Assembly (NCBI GenBank): GCA_002478565.1 | Contig: DLPC01000023.1 | Span: 124,001 to 188,000, forward strand | Length of the DNA stretch: 64,000 nucleotides | Direction of reading: 5' to 3' | Source of the DNA: Flavobacteriales bacterium UBA7468 | GTDB taxonomy: Bacteria > Bacteroidota > Bacteroidia > Flavobacteriales_D > Crocinitomicaceae | Shown here: piece by piece, positions 25,272 through 33,801 of the stretch | How positions within the stretch are numbered: the first letter of the stretch is position 1 | Layout of the letters: each line of letters begins with the position of its first letter | Program-made: the position numbers and the translations under genes | The notes under the pieces: generated by a model | What the model saw: only the letters and a program-made list of their open reading frames with translations | Databases searched by the model: none | Told to the model about the DNA's origin: nothing

Positions 25272-25910
25272 ATGGACTTCATTTCTTCAGATTTACAAAA
25301 CTACGTCAGTCAGCACAGCTCGGCGCATTCAGCCCTTTTGGCTCAAATTGATCGAGAAACACACTTGGAAGTGCTGCAACCCCGTATGCTTAGTGGGCAT
25401 TTTCAGGGCAGGGTGCTGAGTATGATCAGTCATTTGTTAAAACCCAAGGCCATTTTAGAAATCGGCACCTTTACGGGTTACTCTGCGCTTTGTTTGGCTG
25501 AGGGGCTCGCGCCAAATGGCAAGTTACTTACCATAGATGTCAATGAAGAATTAGAAAACCGCGTGCGGGCTTATTTTACCGCATCTGATTTTGCTGAGCA
25601 GATTGAATACAGAATTGCTGACGCTGCTCAAATGATTCCGACGTTAGATCGCAACTTCGATTTGATTTTTATCGATGCGGATAAACAGCAATACCCAACT
25701 TATTATGAGCAAGCCCTGTCCATCTTGAATACGGGTGGTTTTATTTTGATTGACAATGTGCTGTGGTCGGGGAAGGTGCTCGATGAAAAACACCAAGATA
25801 AAGATACGGTGCTGTTGCGCGACTTAAATTTAAAAATCAGCCAAGATAACCGCGTTGAAAAGGTATTATTGCCCATCAGGGATGGCTTGTATTTGATCAG
25901 GAAGTTATAG
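25272..25910 (+). CDS. O-methyltransferase (caffeoyl-CoA OMT-like family)
   Basis: A 212-residue SAM-dependent methyltransferase of the Methyltransf_3 family. Motifs: ILEIGTFTGYSALCLAEGL (SAM binding), LLTIDVNEE, FDLIFIDADKQQYPTYYEQAL (metal aspartate), and FILIDNVLWSGKVLD. Bacteroidota homologues are conserved but their substrate is not established. It is three bases upstream of mnmD, so the two are probably co-transcribed. Confidence 0.88.
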   Translation: MDFISSDLQNYVSQHSSAHSALLAQIDRETHLEVLQPRMLSGHFQGRVLSMISHLLKPKAILEIGTFTGYSALCLAEGLAPNGKLLTIDVNEELENRVRAYFTASDFAEQIEYRIADAAQMIPTLDRNFDLIFIDADKQQYPTYYEQALSILNTGGFILIDNVLWSGKVLDEKHQDKDTVLLRDLNLKISQDNRVEKVLLPIRDGLYLIRKL

Positions 25911-25913
25911 CCC

Positions 25914-26597
25914 ATGAAAATTGAAATATTAGAAACAGCCGATGGTTCGCCTACATTATACTTGCCCGAACTAGATGAAACCTATCACTCAAGGCACGGA
26001 AGTGTTCAAGAGGCGCGTCATGTTTTTATTCAGCACGGCTTGAATTTCATCATTCAGGAGCAAAAAAAGGAGGAGTCTGCCCATACAGCTATTCAACTAT
26101 TAGAAGTTGGCTTTGGTACCGGTTTGAATGCATTATTGACACTTCAAGAAGTCATTCTGCATACTGAAATAAAAATCACCTACACAAGTTACGAAACACA
26201 ACCGGTTCCGAAAGAAATTTGGTCACAATTAAACTACATCAATGAGCCAAATGCATCTGAGTCCTACGCGCACATGATGCAAGCTCCATGGAATGAAAAT
26301 GTTGCTTTACGTTCGAATTTTGAGATCTTAAAAATAGATAAGGCGATACAAGCATTGGAAGCCAAAGAACAATTTGATTTGATTTATTTCGATGCTTTTG
26401 GCCCGAGGGCTCAGGCTGAAATGTGGGATGTTTCTGTATTTGAACGCTTACATCGGGCTTTGAAACCCGGTGGCGTGCTTGTTACGTATTGCGCCATGGG
26501 GCAATTCAAGCGCGATCTAAAAAGCTTGGGTTTTAGGGTGGAGCGCTTGCCTGGTCCTCCTGGAAAAAGAGAAATGACCCGCGCCTTCAAATCTTAA
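25914..26597 (+). CDS. mnmD: tRNA (5-methylaminomethyl-2-thiouridine) methyltransferase MnmD-type
   Basis: A 227-residue protein of the DUF752/MnmD family, equivalent to the methyltransferase half of E. coli MnmC. It completes mnm5s2U at the tRNA wobble position. Motifs: YHSRHGSVQEARHVFIQHGL, LLEVGFGTGLNALLTL (SAM binding), IYFDAFGPRAQAEMW, LVTYCAMGQFKRDLKSLGF and PGPPGKREMTRA. The FAD-dependent oxidase half of MnmC is absent here, as usual for Bacteroidota. Confidence 0.9.
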   Translation: MKIEILETADGSPTLYLPELDETYHSRHGSVQEARHVFIQHGLNFIIQEQKKEESAHTAIQLLEVGFGTGLNALLTLQEVILHTEIKITYTSYETQPVPKEIWSQLNYINEPNASESYAHMMQAPWNENVALRSNFEILKIDKAIQALEAKEQFDLIYFDAFGPRAQAEMWDVSVFERLHRALKPGGVLVTYCAMGQFKRDLKSLGFRVERLPGPPGKREMTRAFKS

Positions 26598-26618
26598 CAA
26601 AAAATTTACATTGAAATA

Positions 26619-26649
26619 TTTGGTGAATCCAAAAGTGTCCGTAAATTTG
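26619..26649 (+). promoter_or_regulatory. Promoter with -33 TTTG and -7 TAAATTTG
   Basis: TTTG at 26619-26622 and TAAATTTG at 26642-26649 are separated by 19 bases, the consensus Bacteroidota layout. It is the best-matching complete promoter seen in the window, yet no open reading frame follows before the terminator at 26710-26748. Confidence 0.55.
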
Positions 26650-26652
26650 CAA

Positions 26653-26748
26653 CAGAATTACAGTTCATAGTTGTAGTTTTAGTTTTATAGTTTTAGCATG
26701 GTTTAGCAGAAAGAGGAACAAATACAGTTTGTTCCTCTTTTTGTTTTT
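26653..26748 (+). ncRNA. Candidate small RNA of about 95 nt
   Basis: Between mnmD and the convergent Nudix gene there is a full promoter (26619-26649) and a strong intrinsic terminator (26710-26748), with no reading frame of useful length between them. The predicted transcript begins near 26653, has an unstructured-looking U/A-rich stretch of TAGTTTT repeats (about 26668-26696) and ends in a 13-bp hairpin. No known RNA family is recognised. It could instead be only a terminator region for mnmD. Confidence 0.35.
26710..26748 (+). terminator. Intrinsic terminator
   Basis: A perfect 13-bp stem (AAAGAGGAACAAA at 26710-26722 with its complement at 26728-26740), a TACAG loop, then TTGTTTTT. The A run before the stem would also make it work for the convergent Nudix gene, whose stop is at 26764. 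Confidence 0.85.
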
Positions 26749-26763
26749 AAGTGTTTTTTCTTT

Positions 26764-27381
26764 TTAAAATGGCTGCAGGAGTAGGCGCAATTCATTCAGC
26801 ATCAAGGCCGTCGCGCCCCACACTATGCGCTCATTCAAGATAAAGCAAGGATGTTTTTCGAGAAGTTGGTTATTCGGTAAAGGGATATCTCGAAGCTGAA
26901 TGCTTTGTTCATCTAGTAAATCAATGAGCTTGATCATTTCTACATGTGCAACTTCCCTATGATTAATTTGCAAGGTGGGTTCTTGGTCATGAAGAATAAC
27001 AAAGGGGGTCACAACAAATCCCGAAACCGGAATCCAGACTTCAGTGAGTTGTTTGGCTGTTGTGCCTTGTTGCTGCTCGATGCCTAATTCTTCTTCGCTT
27101 TCGCGACGCGCTGTAAATTCTAGATGAGGGTCAGTTGGATCGAGCTTGCCGCCGGGGAATGCCATTTGCCCGCTGTGTTGGCCATCATAGGTGCTGCGCT
27201 CTATTAAATAAAAATAAAACTGCTGATTCTTTTCGAAAAGATGAATGCCTACAGCTGCCTCTCGGGCTTGTGCTTTGTCGGCTGTTTCAAAAAATCGCCG
27301 GTATTTTAAATAAGGAGCATGTGCTTTTTCACCTGGCAGTTCTTTTTGACTGATGGATTGGAGAAGATCTTCAAAACGCAT
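26764..27381 (-). CDS. Nudix hydrolase (CoA pyrophosphatase-like)
   Basis: A 205-residue Nudix protein. The Nudix box starts in QMAFPGGKLDPTDPHLEFTA and runs through RRESEEELGI, matching GX5EX7REUXEEXGU. The segment before it (SGQMAFPGGK) is typical of the NudL/YeaB group, which hydrolyses coenzyme A or related diphosphates. The start ATG at 27381 was chosen; an upstream extension in the frame is hydrophobic, AT-rich and overlaps the glnA promoter region. A GACCTTTG sequence (one mismatch to the -7 box) ends three bases before the ATG. Confidence 0.85.
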   Translation of the reverse strand: MRFEDLLQSISQKELPGEKAHAPYLKYRRFFETADKAQAREAAVGIHLFEKNQQFYFYLIERSTYDGQHSGQMAFPGGKLDPTDPHLEFTARRESEEELGIEQQQGTTAKQLTEVWIPVSGFVVTPFVILHDQEPTLQINHREVAHVEMIKLIDLLDEQSIQLRDIPLPNNQLLEKHPCFILNERIVWGATALMLNELRLLLQPF

Positions 27382-27479
27382 GTTCAAAGGTCGTAAAAAG
27401 AAATAATTTAGGAGAAATTCATAAAAATTTAATAATAGACATAAAAAATAGGGGGTATGTTGAAAAAAAATGCAAAAAA

Positions 27480-27512
27480 TTGAAATCAACCCCTAAAAAA
27501 TAGATAACTTTG
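27480..27512 (+). promoter_or_regulatory. Promoter for glutamine synthetase (TTG, N22, TAACTTTG)
   Basis: TTG at 27480-27482 and a perfect -7 box TAACTTTG at 27505-27512, 26 bases before the ATG. The leader is AT-rich with no Shine-Dalgarno sequence. Confidence 0.55.
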
Positions 27513-27538
27513 TTCAAAATTTATAAAATTTTAAAGAA

Positions 27539-29725
27539 ATGGCTACAAAAAGACTTCGTGCGTATCAAGATGTTTTACATCGTGAACCTAAACACATTGA
27601 TTACAATGGAAAGCTTTCTGATCTTTTTGGTCAGAATGTATTTCATCAAGACATGATGCGTGAATATTTACCGGCAGACACTTACAAGTTTATGTTGGAA
27701 GCAATTCAGACAGGTACACGCCTTGATCGCAAGTATGCCGATCAAGTGGCAAGCGCCATGAAAGATTGGGCCATTTCCAAAGGAGCCACACACTACACGC
27801 ACTGGTTTCAGCCACTGACTGGTACAACTGCCGAAAAGCATGACGCATTCTTAAAGCCAATTGGCCCAGGTAAAGCAATCGAGCGTTTTGATGGCGACAT
27901 GTTGGTGCAACAAGAACCAGATGCATCTTCTTTTCCGAATGGAGGTATCCGCAACACATTCGAAGCGCGTGGTTACACTGCCTGGGATCCATCATCACCG
28001 GCGTTTGTCATCGGAAAAACACTTTGTATCCCGACCATCTTTATTTCCTATACAGGTGAGTCTCTTGACTACAAAATGCCATTGTTGAAAGCGCTTCATG
28101 CAGTTGATTTGGCGGCTGTTGAGGTTTGTCAGTATTTTGACAAAAACGTCAACAAAGTCAATGCTACCTTAGGTTGGGAACAAGAATATTTTTTAATTGA
28201 TTCCGCATTGTTTAATGCGCGTCCTGACCTTATGTTGACGGGGCGTGCTTTGTTCGGTCATGCGCCAGCGAAAGGGCAGCAACTTGAAGACCACTATTTT
28301 GGCTCTATTCCTGAGCGTGTCAATGCCTTCATGCGTGAGTTCGAGGTGGAATCTTTGTTATTAGGAATTCCTGTGACAACGCGTCACAACGAAGTTGCGC
28401 CGAATCAGTTTGAATGTGCACCGATCTTTGAAGAGTGTAACTTGGCCAACGACCACAACCTCTTGTTGATGGACCTCATGGAGAAAATTGCGCGCAAGCA
28501 CAACTTCAGAGTATTATTGCACGAAAAGCCATTTGCAGGTGTTAACGGTTCAGGAAAACACAACAACTGGTCTTTGAGCACCAACACAGGTGTCAATCTT
28601 TTGGCTCCGGGCAAGAACCCGAAATCAAATCTTCAGTTCTTAACTTTCTTCGTGAATACCATTATGGCCATTCATGAAAATGCAGATCTCTTACGCGCAG
28701 CAATTGCGTCTGCAGGAAATGATCACCGTTTAGGTGCCAACGAAGCGCCACCAGCCATTATTTCTGCGTTCATTGGTACACAGCTTTCTCAGTTACTCGA
28801 TGACCTCGAAAAAAACATCAAGGCTGGTAAAATGACACCACAAGATAAAACGGAATTGAAGCTCAATATTGGTAAAATCCCGCAAATCTTATTGGACAAC
28901 ACCGATCGTAACCGTACTTCTCCGTTTGCCTTTACAGGAAATAAGTTTGAGTTCAGAGCGGTAGGTTCTTCTGCCAACTGTGGTTCGGCAATGATTGTCT
29001 TGAATACCATTATGGCTAAGCAATTGCGCTTGTTCAAAATCGCTGTAGATCAGCGTATTGAAAAAGGTGAAGCCAAAGATGAAGCCATCTTGAAAGAATT
29101 ACAAGCTATGATCAAAGCGTCTAAAAAAATTCGTTTTGAAGGAAATGGCTACGGCGACGAGTGGGTGAAAGAAGCTGAAAAACGCGGACTTTCTAACCTC
29201 AAGGACACCCCACGTGCATTGAAAGTGTGGCACGATGAAAAAGTCGTGAAGCTTTTTGAAGAAATGGAAGTCTTGACTGCACGTGAGTTAGAAGCGCGCG
29301 CTGAAATTGAATACGAAAACTACATCCTCAAAATTCAAATTGAATCTCGCTTGATGGGTGACCTCGTTCAAAACAACTTCATTCCGGCAGCTGTAGAATA
29401 TCAAAATAAGCTGATCCAAAACGTACAAGGTCTTATTTCTGTACTCGGGGACAAAGCTGGTAAAGCTGCGGCAAAAGCACAAATTGAGTTGCTCGAAAAA
29501 GTGTCTTTGCACATTAATAAAATGAAAGAAGCTTCAGACGCGATGTTGGCACAACGCAAAATTGCCAATAAAATTGAGCATGCTGAAGAAAAAGCCATTG
29601 CTTACTGCGACCAAGTCAAAGTACATTTTGATGAAATTCGTTACCACGCAGATAAACTAGAGCTTTTAGTAGAAGACGAATTGTGGCCATTGCCGAAATT
29701 CAGAGAACTTCTCTTTATCCGATAA
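27539..29725 (+). CDS. glnN: Glutamine synthetase type III
   Basis: A 728-residue GSIII enzyme that makes glutamine from glutamate, ammonia and ATP. The large size and sequence separate it from the 470-residue GSI. Visible: WFQPLTGTTAEKHDAF, FGQ-type conserved N-terminal block, WEQEYFLID (metal glutamates), RHNEVAPNQFECAPIFEE, GSGKHNNWSLSTN, and DRNRTSPFAFTGNKFEFRAVG near the C-terminal half. GSIII is the common form in Bacteroidota. It has its own promoter and a terminator at 29753-29784, so it is probably transcribed alone. Confidence 0.97.
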   Translation: MATKRLRAYQDVLHREPKHIDYNGKLSDLFGQNVFHQDMMREYLPADTYKFMLEAIQTGTRLDRKYADQVASAMKDWAISKGATHYTHWFQPLTGTTAEKHDAFLKPIGPGKAIERFDGDMLVQQEPDASSFPNGGIRNTFEARGYTAWDPSSPAFVIGKTLCIPTIFISYTGESLDYKMPLLKALHAVDLAAVEVCQYFDKNVNKVNATLGWEQEYFLIDSALFNARPDLMLTGRALFGHAPAKGQQLEDHYFGSIPERVNAFMREFEVESLLLGIPVTTRHNEVAPNQFECAPIFEECNLANDHNLLLMDLMEKIARKHNFRVLLHEKPFAGVNGSGKHNNWSLSTNTGVNLLAPGKNPKSNLQFLTFFVNTIMAIHENADLLRAAIASAGNDHRLGANEAPPAIISAFIGTQLSQLLDDLEKNIKAGKMTPQDKTELKLNIGKIPQILLDNTDRNRTSPFAFTGNKFEFRAVGSSANCGSAMIVLNTIMAKQLRLFKIAVDQRIEKGEAKDEAILKELQAMIKASKKIRFEGNGYGDEWVKEAEKRGLSNLKDTPRALKVWHDEKVVKLFEEMEVLTARELEARAEIEYENYILKIQIESRLMGDLVQNNFIPAAVEYQNKLIQNVQGLISVLGDKAGKAAAKAQIELLEKVSLHINKMKEASDAMLAQRKIANKIEHAEEKAIAYCDQVKVHFDEIRYHADKLELLVEDELWPLPKFRELLFIR

Positions 29726-29752
29726 TCGTTTTTGTTTGTAATAGAGTGGAAG

Positions 29753-29784
29753 GCCTCGCTGTTTAGCAGCGGGGCTTTTTTATT
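29753..29784 (+). terminator. Intrinsic terminator after glutamine synthetase
   Basis: Nine-bp stem GCCTCGCTG (29753-29761) with CAGCGGGGC (29767-29775), one G-U pair, loop TTTAG, then TTTTTTATTT. It lies 27 bases past the glnN stop. Confidence 0.8.
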
Positions 29785-30677
29785 TAATCAAGAAGAATGA
29801 TTTTTCGTTTTGGAAATTGTTTTGCTTCGCTCTGAACCTGAATCGTATAGCATCCAGCTACTAGCTGAAGTATACTGATCGTTTGTTCCTTTTCTGCACA
29901 AATAAAGGAATACGCAACTTTTCCATTGTAATCTACAAGTTGAATCAACTTAGGTGTATCGTTTTCAAAGGTAAAGTTCAGTAAGTCATTTGTAGGATTT
30001 GGTGCAAGCTGATACCTCTCCAGTGTAAGTTCCTCAATACCCACACTGAGTCGGTATTCAATTTCCAAAGATGGTCTTTTTAAGGTATTCGGATATTCGT
30101 TGCTGCAAAAAGAAAGATTAGTAGTACTTTCCTCATTCACCAAACTCAATTCAAAACCAAAACTATTCGATGGGTTGTCAATCATATCTTGAACTAGATT
30201 TTTGACGTCAATATCCAAATAATTTTGATCGGGAGATATACTTTGATTAAGTATGACTTCATTCAGATTAGTAACTGTAGGCTGCGTATTCCACGTAACC
30301 GTATTTTCGCTCCATTGACTGGTAATCCTATTGAGTCTACTCTGGTTGCTTCCGTAATGGCCGTTATCTACGGGTATTACAGTGAATTCTGTATATGCAA
30401 ATAAGTTGAGCTTTGCAGAGAGAATGGTAGAACCTATAGGAATCTGGCTTAAATCAAACGAAAGTAAGGCTCTGTTGGTATTTACGCCTCCTAATGCACC
30501 AGGAATTTCAAAAGCTGCTAAAAATGGTTTGTCGCCATAGTTTACATTAGCGTGGTTGTAATTGTCATGATAAACAATTGGGCTGTCTTGAGTAACTGGA
30601 AGGGTGATGTAAAGTTGTGCTGAACAAATTTGGCACGCAATGAATAAAGACACTGTAGCTGAAAACAAATTGTTCAT
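29784..30677 (-). CDS. Secreted DNRLRE-type protein with T9SS type A sorting domain
   Basis: A 297-residue exported protein. Signal peptide (about residues 1-20, ending CSAQ). Residues about 25-210 form a DNRLRE-like domain (FDLSQIPIGSTILSAKLNLFAY, WSENTVTWNTQPTVTN, DVKNLVQDMID). Residues about 220-297 are a type A C-terminal sorting domain (YQLAPNPTNDLLNFTF, IQLVDYNGKVAYS, LVAGCYTIQVQSE, ending KRKIILLD). It should be sent through the T9SS to the cell surface or medium. The role of the DNRLRE domain is unknown. Convergent with glnN. Confidence 0.82.
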   Translation of the reverse strand: MNNLFSATVSLFIACQICSAQLYITLPVTQDSPIVYHDNYNHANVNYGDKPFLAAFEIPGALGGVNTNRALLSFDLSQIPIGSTILSAKLNLFAYTEFTVIPVDNGHYGSNQSRLNRITSQWSENTVTWNTQPTVTNLNEVILNQSISPDQNYLDIDVKNLVQDMIDNPSNSFGFELSLVNEESTTNLSFCSNEYPNTLKRPSLEIEYRLSVGIEELTLERYQLAPNPTNDLLNFTFENDTPKLIQLVDYNGKVAYSFICAEKEQTISILQLVAGCYTIQVQSEAKQFPKRKIILLD

Positions 30678-30712
30678 ACGCTGATTTTTAAGTATTTAAT
30701 ACTCGAAAGTAT

Positions 30713-31915
30713 TCAATTCTCAGCAATTGTCCCAACTAATTTTAAAAATTCACCAGCGGCAAAGAATTCTTTTTTAAGCTCCCAGCGTATAGTATTGTTT
30801 TTTGTACTCACTCTTTGGGTTCTTGAGGAAAAATCAGATAAACCTCTGTAAATCGGGAACAATTCCAAAACAGCTGCAGCCCAACCGGCATTTTCAAGTT
30901 TGGTCAAGAGTTTTGGATCTCCTGAACAATAGAGCGCTTGTGTTTTTTCCTGGTGTTTGTATTGACCACCTTTGAGGTATTTTTGAGGCGTACTGCATAT
31001 GTAAAGTTGCATCCCTTCCTTTTTAAAAGCGTAATTTGCATCATTGACGCGCACATAATTTGCATGCCATTCCCATTCGTTTTGCATTTTTTGAAAAGCC
31101 CTCAGGAAGGCGTAGAGCTTTGATTTATTTTGAAAAGTTAACAAGGATTCAAAGGCCAATTCCAAACCTTGTTTTTCATTGAGTTTGGCACCATAATAAT
31201 TCATAGATAATGCGGTGAGTCCGTTGAGTGGCATTTCGGAACCCAATAAATTTTGCAAAGCCAACGGACAACTTAGATGAAAGCCATTGGGCTGCAACAT
31301 TTGAGTACTTTTATTCGCTTGTTCTTTGGGAACGTGCAAAGCAAAGCCATGTTTGTGCCATTCTAACAAATATGGCGCTTGTGAAAGTTCGAATCTGAGT
31401 TTGCGCGCTTCAAATTTCTTTTGAGTCCAATGCGCTTTTTTCAGTTGGTTTTCAAAATCAGATTTGAGGGCATCTTCGGGTGCCTCGTTGAAAACAAACA
31501 AGCCTTTTTGGTGTGCAAAGTATTTATCTGAAATCCAGCCAAGTTTGTCATTTTTTCCAGCTAAGAAATAAAAAGTATAGCGCTGTTGCTGATGCGGCAG
31601 TACATAAATGCCAACTGCGCCAAATGGGTCGTAACTAAATCCTTCGAGCGCGACATTTTTTTTAATTTGAAATTTCTTGGCAAATTTTTTAAGCGTTTCT
31701 TGCACCTCGACATCCTTAGAAACCGATTGCTGCTCAAGGATCCAGGTCTGGACTACTTGAATAGGAATGAGCTGCAAACTGAAATCTTGGGCTTTGAATT
31801 CAGGAGCGACCGCAGCCCTGCTTTTGGGTAAAATAAGAAAGGGGCTCAAGAGTGCAAAAGCACCGATGAGCGCTAAGATGACAACCAAAGAAAGGCCTTC
31901 CTTGAAGAACTTCAT
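30713..31915 (-). CDS. Membrane-anchored protein of unknown function
   Basis: A 400-residue protein with one N-terminal membrane segment (about residues 9-30, LVVILALIGAFALLSPF), then a soluble part, probably periplasmic, with mixed alpha/beta sequence. No known family is recognised. It resembles, only in layout, Bacteroidota proteins with repeated short domains of the DUF3352 kind. A TATCTTTA box (31920-31927) ends four bases before the ATG, and the gene is divergent from the acyltransferase gene. Confidence 0.6.
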   Translation of the reverse strand: MKFFKEGLSLVVILALIGAFALLSPFLILPKSRAAVAPEFKAQDFSLQLIPIQVVQTWILEQQSVSKDVEVQETLKKFAKKFQIKKNVALEGFSYDPFGAVGIYVLPHQQQRYTFYFLAGKNDKLGWISDKYFAHQKGLFVFNEAPEDALKSDFENQLKKAHWTQKKFEARKLRFELSQAPYLLEWHKHGFALHVPKEQANKSTQMLQPNGFHLSCPLALQNLLGSEMPLNGLTALSMNYYGAKLNEKQGLELAFESLLTFQNKSKLYAFLRAFQKMQNEWEWHANYVRVNDANYAFKKEGMQLYICSTPQKYLKGGQYKHQEKTQALYCSGDPKLLTKLENAGWAAAVLELFPIYRGLSDFSSRTQRVSTKNNTIRWELKKEFFAAGEFLKLVGTIAEN

Positions 31916-31919
31916 GGTG

Positions 31920-31927
31920 TAAAGATA
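31920..31927 (-). promoter_or_regulatory. -7-like box (TATCTTTA) directly before the 400-residue protein gene
   Basis: Minus strand TATCTTTA, seven of eight consensus positions counting the two free ones, ending four bases before the ATG at 31915. Confidence 0.35.
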
Positions 31928-31945
31928 GATGAAAGATGAATTGCT

Positions 31946-31953
31946 TAACTTTA
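31946..31953 (+). promoter_or_regulatory. -7-like box (TAACTTTA) directly before the acyltransferase gene
   Basis: TAACTTTA differs from TAnnTTTG only in the last base and ends four bases before the ATG at 31958. Same spacing as several other genes here. Confidence 0.35.
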
Positions 31954-31957
31954 GCGC

Positions 31958-32500
31958 ATGAAGTTCGTTGCAAAATTTATTTTTTGGTTAATTGGCTGGA
32001 AGATTGATTCAACTCCTCCGGCGGGCATTCAAAAATGCGTTGTAGCGGTTGGACCGCACACCTCCAATTGGGATTTTATCCTGGGGCGCTTGGCTTTTTA
32101 TCAATATGGCGTAAAAGGTCGCTACCTCATGAAAAAAGAGCTTTTTATTGGGCCACTTGGGTGGTTTTTGAAGTCAATTGGCGGCATTCCGGTAGATCGC
32201 AGCAAGAAAAACAACCTTACAGATACTGCGGTCAAATATTTCGAGGAAAATGAAAGCATGTACATGGTGTTTTCGCCAGAAGGAACGCGTAGTTACAACC
32301 CAAATTGGAAAAAAGGATTTTATTATGTTGCAGAAAAAGCAAAAGTTCCAATTTATGTAGCCTACATTGATTTTGCCACTAAAACTGGCGGTTTTCATAA
32401 CTTGGTATGGCCATCTGGAGATGCAGATGCAGACATCCAAAAAATCAAGGATATCCTTAAGACTTATAAAGGAAAATACCCAGAAAAGGGCATTGATTAA
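31958..32500 (+). CDS. PlsC-like 1-acylglycerol-3-phosphate acyltransferase family protein
   Basis: A 180-residue acyltransferase. It has the catalytic HX4D motif as GPHTSNWDFILGRL and the substrate motif VFSPEGTRSYNPNWKKGFYYVA. PlsC-type enzymes add the second acyl chain to lysophosphatidic acid at the membrane; short members like this one act on unknown lipid acceptors. There is a short hydrophobic N-terminus. The stop overlaps the stop of the DUF5522 gene on the other strand (TTAA). Confidence 0.85.
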   Translation: MKFVAKFIFWLIGWKIDSTPPAGIQKCVVAVGPHTSNWDFILGRLAFYQYGVKGRYLMKKELFIGPLGWFLKSIGGIPVDRSKKNNLTDTAVKYFEENESMYMVFSPEGTRSYNPNWKKGFYYVAEKAKVPIYVAYIDFATKTGGFHNLVWPSGDADADIQKIKDILKTYKGKYPEKGID

Positions 32501-32694
32501 TGCTCTTTTTTTGGCCCAACAGTATGTGTTTTGACATCGTATCCGTAGGGGCAGTGTTTACAGTTGCTTTTACAACAATAACCGCGCTTCAAATGATACG
32601 CTTCCGTAAATACAATATAGCCTTCTTCACTCAAATAATAATCTTCTTCATTTAGATTTCCACGCTTGGAAAAACCAGAAAAATCTTCGCTCAT
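32497..32694 (-). CDS. DUF5522 family cysteine-rich small protein
   Basis: A 65-residue protein with a tight cysteine cluster, GYCCKSNCKHCPYGY, after an FTEAYHLKRGYC stretch. This pattern is the DUF5522 family, found mostly in Bacteroidota, likely binding a metal or Fe-S cluster. The function is unknown. Its start codon shares the sequence CATG (32692-32695) with the divergent PLP-enzyme gene. A TAATTTTG box at 32721-32728 lies inside that gene, 26 bases before this start. Confidence 0.8.
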   Translation of the reverse strand: MSEDFSGFSKRGNLNEEDYYLSEEGYIVFTEAYHLKRGYCCKSNCKHCPYGYDVKTHTVGPKKEH

Positions 32695-33661
32695 GGATCT
32701 GCAGTTGTCAGGTTGGTGTGCAAAATTAAAAAGTCATTCGCAATTGGAAAGCTTTGCCTTCCAAAAATTGAACAACAAGAGCGCACAATTGTTCGTGAAA
32801 CGCGATGATTTAATTCACCCTGAAATTTCTGGTAACAAACTGCGCAAACTAGAAGGTAATTTATTGGTTGCTAAATCTTTAGGGCTTCGACAACTCATTA
32901 CCTACGGCGGCGCATACTCCAATCATCTTTTGGCCAGTGCTGCTGCGGCAAATGCGGTCGGAATACCAATCATTGGAAGGGTCAGGGGAGAAGAGCTCAA
33001 TTCACAAAGCAATCAGCTCTTGAAACGTTGTTCAAATTTGGGAATGCACTTGGAATTTCTTTCCAGATCCTCATATGCTGAAGAAAAATACCAAACTGGT
33101 CTAGATTTGAATGAAGGGCAAACTGCTTGGTTCATTCCTGAAGGTGGTGCAAACCCAGAGGGTATTTGGGCCTGCACTGAAATATATAAAGAAGCAGTTT
33201 CTCAAAACAACAACCAACATTTCGATGCCGTTTTTATCGCGCAGGGCACTACCACCACAAGCTTGGGCATTTTAGCAAGCATCCCAACAACAACTCAACT
33301 ATTTGTAGTGCCGGTCCTCAAAGGTTTTGATTCGCTTACCGAAATGCAAGCCTTGGCCTCCAAAGCCCAAAAAAATCCACTCACTGCACAACTCCAATTC
33401 AATTGGAAGCAAATCACCATCCTCGACACCTACCACCACGGGGGCTATGCCAAAACCACCCCCGAACTCCTCAACTTCACCTCTTCCTTCAACGCCACCC
33501 AACAATTCTTGATCGAACCCACCTACACCGCCAAAGCCCTTTTCGCCTTACAAGACCTGCTTCAAAAGGAAGACCCCCAGCTCTTAAATTCAACGAATTC
33601 TAACAGCGATTCCAAACGCATTTTATTTGTTCATACGGGCGGGATCCAAGCGCTTAATTGA
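32693..33661 (+). CDS. PLP-dependent ACC deaminase / D-cysteine desulfhydrase family protein
   Basis: A 322-residue fold type II PLP enzyme. The family block FVKRDDLIHPEISGNKLRKLE contains the PLP lysine, followed by LITYGGAYSNHLLASAAAANA, WFIPEGGANPEG, FIAQGTTTTSLGI, and C-terminal FVHTGG. The family includes 1-aminocyclopropane-1-carboxylate deaminase and D-cysteine desulfhydrase; sequence alone does not tell which activity applies. The ATG at 32693 was chosen over a TTG at 32666. Codon third positions become unusually C-rich from about 33361 to 33600. Confidence 0.85.
   Translation: MDLQLSGWCAKLKSHSQLESFAFQKLNNKSAQLFVKRDDLIHPEISGNKLRKLEGNLLVAKSLGLRQLITYGGAYSNHLLASAAAANAVGIPIIGRVRGEELNSQSNQLLKRCSNLGMHLEFLSRSSYAEEKYQTGLDLNEGQTAWFIPEGGANPEGIWACTEIYKEAVSQNNNQHFDAVFIAQGTTTTSLGILASIPTTTQLFVVPVLKGFDSLTEMQALASKAQKNPLTAQLQFNWKQITILDTYHHGGYAKTTPELLNFTSSFNATQQFLIEPTYTAKALFALQDLLQKEDPQLLNSTNSNSDSKRILFVHTGGIQALN
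32721..32728 (-). promoter_or_regulatory. -7 promoter box (TAATTTTG) for DUF5522, inside the divergent gene
   Basis: Minus strand TAATTTTG, perfect match, 26 bases before the DUF5522 ATG and within the first codons of the PLP-enzyme gene, as the shared CATG requires. Confidence 0.4.
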
Positions 33662-33801
33662 CACTTTATTTTCTTGGATTTTATTGTGGATAACGTGAAA
33701 AAGATTGTGAATATCATAAAAGGTAATTTCTTGATAAAACATTAACAATCCAATAATTTTAACCTGCAATTACTAAACGACCTTTGTTCTAAACTACGAT
33801 T

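Noticed and set aside
27382..27489. N-terminal extension of the Nudix protein (hydrophobic, from an upstream start)
   Set aside because: It is AT-rich intergenic sequence that overlaps the glnN promoter on the other strand; the conserved protein starts at 27381.
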